60,000 nucleotides of DNA, taken from Cryptomeria japonica. Its lineage: Eukaryota > Streptophyta > Pinopsida > Cupressales > Cupressaceae. Where the stretch lies: the NCBI RefSeq assembly GCF_030272615.1, contig NC_081414.1, positions 333,795,427 through 333,855,426 of the forward strand, read 5' to 3'. Position 1 is the first letter of the stretch; each line of letters starts with the position of its first letter. Both the position numbers and the translations under genes were made by a program. Of this stretch, positions 55,301-60,000 are shown in pieces. The notes under the pieces were generated by a model. That model saw nothing but the letters and a program-made list of their open reading frames with translations, did not search any database and had not been told where the DNA came from.

Positions 55301-55632
55301 GCTCCACTTTGTGCCATCATGTGTAAGAAGTATTGTCTATCCCTCCTCATTATTTCCTCAACCAATCGATTGAAATGGGGATCCATAATGGATTCTTCCA
55401 CATCTGCTGAATGTACTGAAAAGTTGTCCACATTGTCATTGTGTGTAGCATTGTTGTTTGTAGTGTCCATGTTCTCAACATTTGGATTGTTTCTATAGAC
55501 ATCCATGTTCGGCAATGTAGTGTGATCAGTATTGAAAAATAAATCATTGTCATACTCATAAGAACTCATGTTTGTGGACTCTTGAGCTTCTTTAGTTTCT
55601 CTCCTAGATTTTTGAAGACGGGTTTCAACCAT
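52375..55632 (-). CDS. Tat-like element gag-protease (1085 codons)
   Basis: Intact from ATG (55632) to TAG (52375). Residues 1-100 are acidic, 100-300 His/Pro/Tyr-rich. The capsid is about 345-480 (FVMPKFDKYRGKGDPKAHIR, AMEWFSQLPPGIKSWGDLSE, FASFLQRWRNLASRC). A knuckle-like Cys/His motif CEFHKSKGHKTGNC is at 616-629 (CHHC, a form seen in Tat elements). The protease is about 840-940: VLIDGGAGLNI with DGG instead of DSG/DTG, then ILLGRPWIHEM. The same frame continues after the stop into the G-patch and RT. This is the longest intact frame in the window. Confidence 0.93.
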   Translation of the reverse strand: MVETRLQKSRRETKEAQESTNMSSYEYDNDLFFNTDHTTLPNMDVYRNNPNVENMDTTNNNATHNDNVDNFSVHSADVEESIMDPHFNRLVEEIMRRDRQYFLHMMAQSGAKIPHDFDMSQIMEHRPLQQPHSNMDQRRPNSGGNRGPHMVPESPSALLQKPEVPHTHGQTYDTHLRRPLWKSYGEKYAQSHINAKDQPPKQWDIPSHAQNLDTRKPHVKFGGNTIEHDMPIEYGIHAQNRYGVPQHESIPSGPYMQHHYRPPPYEHVYDQYYPYMQHALPPIGASNMGYGPRSRSPPKSNLEQQIRDLQKKMEDINTPKPTYTMRDICPYPFDKSIPMPPFPTHFVMPKFDKYRGKGDPKAHIRQFFTACIEVAAEETYLMRLFPQSLGDQAMEWFSQLPPGIKSWGDLSEAFIQHFSYNIEIDISVTTLCNTKQKEGESFASFLQRWRNLASRCSCEIPQKQMVEMFTQNVNKDIGYDLRKACLSTFKDVIEKGLATKKVLIEQGVIKIFKENKDDFKGKDKPRFWNKNKNTVNDGVVDANTVRPKFIFSGSSSTNNQVNTQTTSRSRRKYTPLGEPLESVFKKLVANKVITVLDFPPYEPKVKPNWWNDDEYCEFHKSKGHKTGNCHRLKNIVLDLIDRGDIEIEGHSSNQEHEMFKEPFPKQDKGKAKVTDDQANYTREPYNYDSTINHISMDNHISTITIKNKNPENPPQRPKIVLRGVGSSSEPTSECHVTTRRGKITLPGASTKNTASSSTKLEYDLVEQLGKTPALISILELLRISPAHKAILDKILRDTVVPTDLNVDQFQAMMGYLSIPHSLTFTEADDASVSQPHNAPLHIEAFIHKHRIKRVLIDGGAGLNICTLSTIKQLGYSDKAVNSKNQITIKAYDDEERSSKGTVTLPLRIGPVTKDVVCQVLDFDLTYNILLGRPWIHEMRAIPSTYHQCIKFPHNGVEVTVNVDPNPFIYCNNLRSHTETIIRSNREAVPSSAYIDPESLKPSTSKQGELKGKFQDKGMGEYTLNQTMYLRQVMSSPKEYGRPHPNKQISIMVFKWDPTTFQRWGELEEEGLYKMLYKDIEDDTQD

Positions 55633-56127
55633 GAACTAGGTATTAACCAAGATGTGTGAGACTAGATGAAAATGGAAAAAGTATGGAAGACCAAGAGTTG
55701 GATGAAATGTAAATGAATCTGAGGTGTACTTGCAATGTCCAAAGTGTAAGACCAAGTATGTATGTAGTAGAGTAGGTGTGACTTCCAAAGAGAGGATAGT
55801 TTCTCTTGATGAGGTAAGCTGACCTTGACCCTAAGTAAGACCAAATGAGACCCAAAGGTAAGAAACCTTGATGAGGGACCACTTAGCAAAGTGTTGTTGT
55901 ATGTAGTGTGTTGACAAAGTATGATGAGGACAAGCAAGTGACCTTTTGACTCAAGTTTAGACAAGTATGAATGTAAAATGAGATGTGAAGCAATGATGGA
56001 CTATGTGAGACCCAAGGACAGGTTGAATGCTAGATGAAACCTAAAGAAACAACCTAGGAAGCTCAAGTATTCCGAAACTGATTTCTTTTGTTTGCTGGAC
56101 TGTGAAATTTTTCTTGCAATTTTGAAC

Positions 56128-56410
56128 ACAGACGCGACTGTATACTTCATAGACGCGGTTTCCGGACACAGACGCTACTCTGTTTAACCCAGACGCGCTT
56201 CTGCGATTTTCTTGTTTATGTTTGCTGGACTATAAAGATTTTTGCAATTCTGGACACAGACGCGACTGTATACTTCACAGACGCTGTTATCTGACACAGA
56301 CGGGTTTATATTCAACACAGACACTATTATAAACACAGATGCTATTCTTCTCTTCACAGACACGCTTATATGACTCAGACGCGGTTAAAACAGACACAGA
56401 CGCGTTTCTG
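56128..56410 (-). repeat. Leader array 1 (ACACAGACGCG units)
   Basis: About thirteen units of 18-24 bp, plus-strand core ACACAGACGCG (element sense CGCGTCTGTGT) with variants CATAGACGCGG, CCCAGACGCGC, ACACAGACACT. One 40-bp stretch without units (about 56203-56246) splits it. Unit tails also recur (ACTGTATACTTCA). Confidence 0.88.
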
Positions 56411-57629
56411 TAAAATTTGTGCAATTTTTTCCAATCTGTGAAGTCGTTTTGTTGTAACTAAATCTGACTGTTTGACTGTTTTTCGTGACAAGAGGACACA
56501 ATGCTGATGAGGACTCAATGTTTGCAAGTGTTTAGACTCCAAAATGACTCCAAGAAAAGTGTGTTGTTTGATGTAAAATTGTTTTGCATACACTTGAAGA
56601 CACAAAAGACACAATGTTTTGTTGTTTGGTCTTGATTGTTTGAATGTTTAACATAAGTCAAGCACAATTCTTATGGCTGGCCAAGACAATAGTTGTTGAT
56701 CCCACATAGGGTTTTACCCCCAAGGCTACGCTATTCAGAGCAAATACTTAGATGCTTGACCTCACTAGCTCCACCCTCGGCACTCACTTCTCGGGTCAGC
56801 CAAGCATTAGTCCCCATGAAAACTCCCCATGGCAAACTTTGTATCTCTACTAAGAACCGTATGTGTGTGGGCCGCTACCAGAGGTCCGACCTCCTGCCCC
56901 AACAACTAGAAGGATTTGGGCCTCTAAAACAAAATGGTGCTAGTAAGGGCATCCGCTCGTGTGGCCATACATGTGGCACTTTCAGCTCTGTAAATAAAGA
57001 AGGCTCTCAGCCGGTAGGGGTTACGCCCTACAAATGATCAAATAAATTTGATCAAACGGGTTTATGGGGAGACATAGTGTCAGTATGAACTAATCAGCAA
57101 AGGTTATTCATAGTTTTCACCATGAATACATTTGATTATAGTGGTTCGGATGAGGTGGGTTTTCCTCGCTACCACTTGGGTCGTCCTCTTCTCACTAGTA
57201 GTCCTAATGACCACACGGGAAGACAGGCCCTCTAAAGATTAAACAAAAAGAGCCTATTGCTCAAGACACAAAAGACAATGATTCAATTTTAGTGCACCAA
57301 TGGAAGTGTTTGCTAGTCTATGAAAACAAGGCACACAATAAAAATTCAAAACCCTAGCCAAGGACCTGCAACAAAAGTTGTTAGTAGTTTGGGTTGTTTG
57401 ACATAATCACCCCTTCCTGCAAACACACAAGTTAGGTACATTTTAAAAACCCAAAAGACTTTGTGACATAGGGGCCTTCAACAAAACGTTTTTGCTTCCA
57501 AGACAAGCTGCACCAATTTAGTTAGCTAGATCTGAAAGTGTTAGTCCAAAAATAAACCAGATTTGAAACCCTAAGTACAAAATCCAAAAATTGAATCAAT
57601 GAAAACTTCAAAATTCCGAAACAATAGAT

Positions 57630-57870
57630 ACACAGACGTTGTTGCCCTCAACACAGACGCGTCTGGATAACATAGACACGGTTCTGTGATGCACAGACGC
57701 GCCTAAAAATCACAGACGCTCCTTTCTGCACAGACGCGGGCAGAAATAACACAGACGCTCCTTTCTGAAACTTGCAAAATAAAATTTGTCGAAAACACAG
57801 ACGCGATTCCAGATCTCACAAACGTGCCAGAAAATCAAAGACGCGATCCGAAAGTTCATAGACGCGGAAA
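57630..57870 (-). repeat. Leader array 2 (ACACAGACGCG units)
   Basis: About twelve units of the same kind, closer to the primer site, with CACAGACGCTCCTTTCTG occurring twice. One gap of about 30 bp lies near 57770. Confidence 0.88.
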
Positions 57871-57958
57871 AAAAACTAAAATGCTGTCGAAAAATGTCCG
57901 ATCTGCAACTTCAAAAATGCAAAATCTACAACCAAAGGTTAGATGAAAAGGGACAAGT

Positions 57959-57976
57959 GTCCCACCGGGCGTGCCA
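57959..57976 (-). other. Primer-binding site of the Tat-like element
   Basis: Minus strand TGGCACGCCCGGTGGGAC, three bases inside the 5' LTR. It starts with the TGG that pairs with the CCA end. I cannot name the tRNA. It clearly differs from the tRNA-Trp site of the LARD. Confidence 0.65.
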
Positions 57977-57979
57977 AAA

Positions 57980-58739
57980 TGTATATGGTGAAAATGTCTA
58001 ACAATAACAACAATATTGAAAGGCTAAATGAATTCAACCACAAAACCCTAGCCTAACAATCAACAAAGATCCACCATAACATATGAAGATTACCTAAGAC
58101 AATGCAAATCAAATAAAATCACAAAGATCATACCATCACATGTCCAATAGGGTTTTGATCTCCATCCTTCCTATCTCCATTGATCTTGCTTGATATATTT
58201 GCTCTCAAATTACATGTGCACAAGAGCTCAACAAAGAACGGAATGTGGTTGCAAGTAGGATCGTAGTGTAGTCAAAATGATCATTAGGGTTTGATAATGA
58301 AGGAAGCATCTTCTTAAATAGAAGACACAATATGAAATGGAGGGATAAGATTGAGAGGTGTAAAAAGGAGGTCGGCTAGGATTAGAGGGTAGGTAGAAGA
58401 AATAATAAAATAATGAAAGGGGTAGGTATTGTAGGAATTAAGAGATGAATGACATGTGTCATGGGTAGAAAAAGCTAATGAATTAATTAAATAAATAAAG
58501 ATTTATTTAATTAATAGAAGAAGTGGGATAATTAAATAAATAAGAATATTTATTTAATTTAGGAAAAGGATAATTTAAATAAATAAATGTATTTATTTAA
58601 ATGAGAAATAAGGCTAGAAGAGGATAAATGAATTAATTAAATAAATAAAGATTTATTTAACTAATAGAAGAATTAAGCTTAGATAATTAAATAAATAAAA
58701 TATTTATTTAATTAGACATGACAATTTTAGGTGTCTACA
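57980..58739 (-). repeat. 5' LTR of the Tat-like element
   Basis: 760 bp with the same ends as 42469-43078. The extra 150 bp lie at about 58520-58670 and consist of palindromic AT-rich units (AATTAAATAAATA / TATTTATTTAATT) with GGATAAATGAATTAATTAAA. Confidence 0.93.
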
Positions 58740-59114
58740 GTTATCAACCACTTTTTGAACTGGGGTTACCATTGGAAGGAAGTTGCTATTTGCAACCAAA
58801 AGTTGTTATTAAAAGTTGTCAACAAAGTTGTCAAGTTTGAGCAACTTTTGATACATGTTAAGTCCACCTACCTAGAGGTGCTTCAAACACCTAGAAAGAT
58901 ACTCAACCAAATACCCCTAGGCCCATATACCCATGGTGTCTTATCAATTTCACAAATCCATGTCATTGGGTAACAAGGTCGGGTTTATTACAAACAAATC
59001 AAACATCAAACAAACTACCCTATTACATAGATTGAAAGGTCACATTCTCATGTGTGTCCTTTAGCCTTTATTGCTCTTTTTATCTCAGTCATGAGGTGCT
59101 CCTACACCAATGAC

Positions 59115-59360
59115 TTTAACAAACACATTATCAAACAGCCCACTAAGAATGAAATTTTTAGCTTTAGCAATGTTCTCATATTATTTCTTAGCATCTGGAT
59201 CAGTAGGAGGGTTATTAGGGACTGCATACCCATTCATAACCGATATCCATACATCACAACCTAGAGAGGACAAATAGGTTTCCATTCTTCTACTCCAAAA
59301 TGTATAGTTGACACCATCAAACATAGGGGCTTTTGAGGAGGCAAATTCATTTCTTGTCAT
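59115..59360 (-). pseudogene. Copia-1 gag, N-terminal part
   Basis: The ATG at 59360 begins MTRNEFASSKAPMFDGVNYT, then FWSRRMETYLSSLGCDVW, the usual copia gag start. A TAA at 59181 fits Gln CAA; the frame then reads YENIAKAKNFILSGLFDNVF and stops at the chromovirus junction (59114). It continues at 26975. Confidence 0.88.
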
Positions 59361-59420
59361 TCTGAACACTTGACACGATCTACCCAAGCTAGAGAATGCT
59401 TTGACAAAACAGGGTACCTA

Positions 59421-59433
59421 CGATCTGATACCA
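59421..59433 (-). other. Primer-binding site of Copia-1
   Basis: Minus strand TGGTATCAGATCG, matching the initiator tRNA-Met site over the first ten bases, two bases inside the 5' LTR. Confidence 0.85.
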
Positions 59434-59435
59434 AT

Positions 59436-60000
59436 TGTTGGACACAAGGGATCATTGAGAGGGGGTGAATCAGTTTTTTAAACACTTTTCCTTCATCAAG
59501 GAGAAACTGGTAATATATAAAACAAATTGAGTGCTAACCGGTTGCTTAAACAATGCAAACAGGGTGTGTGAAAGGACTTGCTAAAACATTAACATAACAC
59601 ATGCACAAGAATGCATCACACAACACCAGATATATACAAGGAAAACCCAATGCGGGAAAAACCTCGATGAGAATAGCTATTGGAGATCTTCTGCTCCAAT
59701 ATAACCTCACAATGAATCTTTGATTACAATATTTGGGGCACCAACCCAAGGAGTACCAACCTCTGATTTATGAGCACCAACTCAAAGGAGCACCAACCCC
59801 TACACAATTTATAGGCTAAAACCTAAAGGAGCTACAACCCCTACACTAAGCTCCAACTTAGTGAAAACAATATAAAAAACTCACTTATACAAATGAAATC
59901 ACTGTTGCAAATGAATTTTTGCAACCTTACAATATTATGCTTTGTCGATTTCAACCTTACCAGTCTGTATTCTCTCCACCCACTCTGCAACTTGGCTTTG
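59436..60000 (-). repeat. 5' LTR of Copia-1 (partial, cut by window end)
   Basis: Matches 20046 onward with scattered substitutions (GACACAAGGGATC against GACACAATGGATC; ACTCCGATCAGT-type differences). Since the other copy is 1726 bp, about 1.16 kb should follow outside the window. The minus-strand open frame 59546-59749 is LTR text. Confidence 0.9.

Larger units (their letters stand above)
55633..57979 (-). other. Leader of the Tat-like element
   Basis: 2.3 kb between the primer site and gag without a supported gene. It holds two arrays of ACACAGACGC units (plus-strand view) and the block shared with the LARD leader (about 57245-56700), which includes GTTTGCCATGGGGAG, CATGGGGACTAATGCTTGG and AGAGGGCCTGTCTTCCC on the minus strand. 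Small open frames (56375-56614, 56693-57037) do not look protein-like. Confidence 0.7.
42469..58739 (-). mobile_element. Complete Tat-like Ty3/gypsy element with an antisense PMD gene
   Basis: A 16,271-bp minus-strand element with target duplication GTTAT (42464-42468, 58740-58744) and LTRs of 610 and 760 bp that start TGTAGACACC on the minus strand. Order on the minus strand: primer site, 2.3-kb leader with two arrays, gag-protease, G-patch, RT, RNase H, second RNase H, integrase, then a 5-kb region that carries a spliced PMD gene on the opposite strand, then the polypurine tract. A second RNase H and a long region after pol are hallmarks of the Tat lineage. All pol stops fit C-to-T changes. 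Confidence 0.93.
26981..59109 (-). mobile_element. Chromovirus (Ty3/gypsy) inserted in Copia-1 gag
   Basis: Minus-strand element with 5-bp target duplication ATGAC (26976-26980 and 59110-59114). The 3' LTR is 26981-29970, the 5' LTR 41327-59109, each split by a later insertion; after removal they are 1502 and 1507 bp. Gag-pol is a single frame from 41324 to 29946 once the Copia-2 insertion and its duplicated TTGCA are removed (about 1569 codons), without frameshift but with many in-frame stops. A chromodomain ends pol, which places it among plant chromoviruses; I cannot resolve the clade. Confidence 0.92.
41327..59109 (-). repeat. 5' LTR of the chromovirus, split by the Tat-like element
   Basis: LTR text runs 41327-42468 and 58745-59109. 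The ends are TGATGCAGAG and CTACACCA on the plus strand, with ATGAC target copy outside. It holds the uninterrupted GGTGT site of the solo LTR (near 58936-58940). The open frame 41489-41843 in it is LTR text. Confidence 0.9.
20046..60000 (-). mobile_element. Copia-1: copia retrotransposon, host of the nested chromovirus
   Basis: The 3' LTR is at 20046-21771, pol and the 3' part of gag at 21772-26975, the 5' part of gag at 59115-59360, the primer site at 59421-59433 and the start of the 5' LTR at 59436, running past the window. Both LTR pieces begin (plus strand) TGTTGGACACAA and match closely, including ATCATTGAGAGGGGG. The gap 26981-59109 is a chromovirus with target duplication ATGAC. Domain order on the minus strand is gag, protease, integrase, RT, RNase H, which defines copia. 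Frameshifts near 24.7-24.8 kb and 23.4 kb, many stops and a mutated RT active site make it dead. Confidence 0.92.

Noticed and set aside
54684-55559. Minus- and plus-strand Met/Ile/His-rich frames over the Tat-like gag
   Set aside because: They are shadows of the intact 1085-codon gag-protease frame.
1-60000. Host single-copy genes, tRNA or rRNA genes, organelle DNA
   Set aside because: Nothing on either strand fits; every long protein-like frame belongs to a transposable element or to decayed element-like sequence.

Overview
The window looks like intergenic DNA from a large, repeat-rich land-plant nuclear genome. It consists of Ty1/copia and Ty3/gypsy LTR retrotransposons nested in one another, with tRNA-Met-type primer sites, a plant mobile domain (PMD) gene, AT-rich spacers and CpG-type decay. 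A gymnosperm such as a conifer would fit, but the sequence alone does not prove it. I found no host gene, tRNA, rRNA or CRISPR array.

Layout. (1) 1-4688: old debris, comprising a copia-type LTR end, a decayed Pro/Ser-rich reading frame, short degenerate repeats and an unassigned stretch. (2) 4689 to about 18225: the 3' part of a minus-strand copia-like element (element 3) with a long coiled-coil reading frame. It is split by a complete plus-strand element at 7997-17900, which has 1448/1447-bp LTRs, a 5-bp target duplication (gtttg) and a tRNA-Trp-type primer site. That insert has no polymerase genes and is a large non-autonomous element ('LARD'). (3) 18226-20045: spacer with a hexanucleotide microsatellite. 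(4) 20046 past 60000: one minus-strand copia element (Copia-1) whose gag is split by a minus-strand chromovirus at 26981-59109 (duplication atgac). The chromovirus carries three later insertions: a solo LTR (28308-29790, ggtgt), a second copia (Copia-2, 32491-39157, ttgca) and a 16.3-kb Tat-like gypsy element (42469-58739, gttat). The two chromovirus LTRs act as empty-site controls for each other's insertions.

The Tat-like element has gag-protease, a G-patch, RT, two RNase H regions and integrase in one reading frame on the minus strand. On the opposite strand, between pol and the 3' LTR, lies a gene of its own: a 22-codon exon, an 806-bp intron with consensus splice sites, and a 704-codon exon encoding a PMD, a Gln-rich repeat, a coiled coil and a Pro/Gly-rich tail. 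The intron holds two arrays. One is made of GCGYCTGTGTC-type units. The other has seven hairpin units, six with perfect 5-bp stems that covary around a nearly fixed 15-nt loop.

The LARD at 7997-17900 shares with the Tat element its leader blocks, a GCGYCTGTGTC leader array, a post-coding block, an identical polypurine tract and the LTR 5' end. Its primer site and coding region differ: it encodes a decayed Gln/Pro-rich protein of about 960 codons. I read the two as an autonomous/non-autonomous pair; this is the most interesting system in the window. Most coding frames are closed mainly by in-frame stops that look like C-to-T changes in Arg or Gln codons, as expected of methylated, silenced retroelements.
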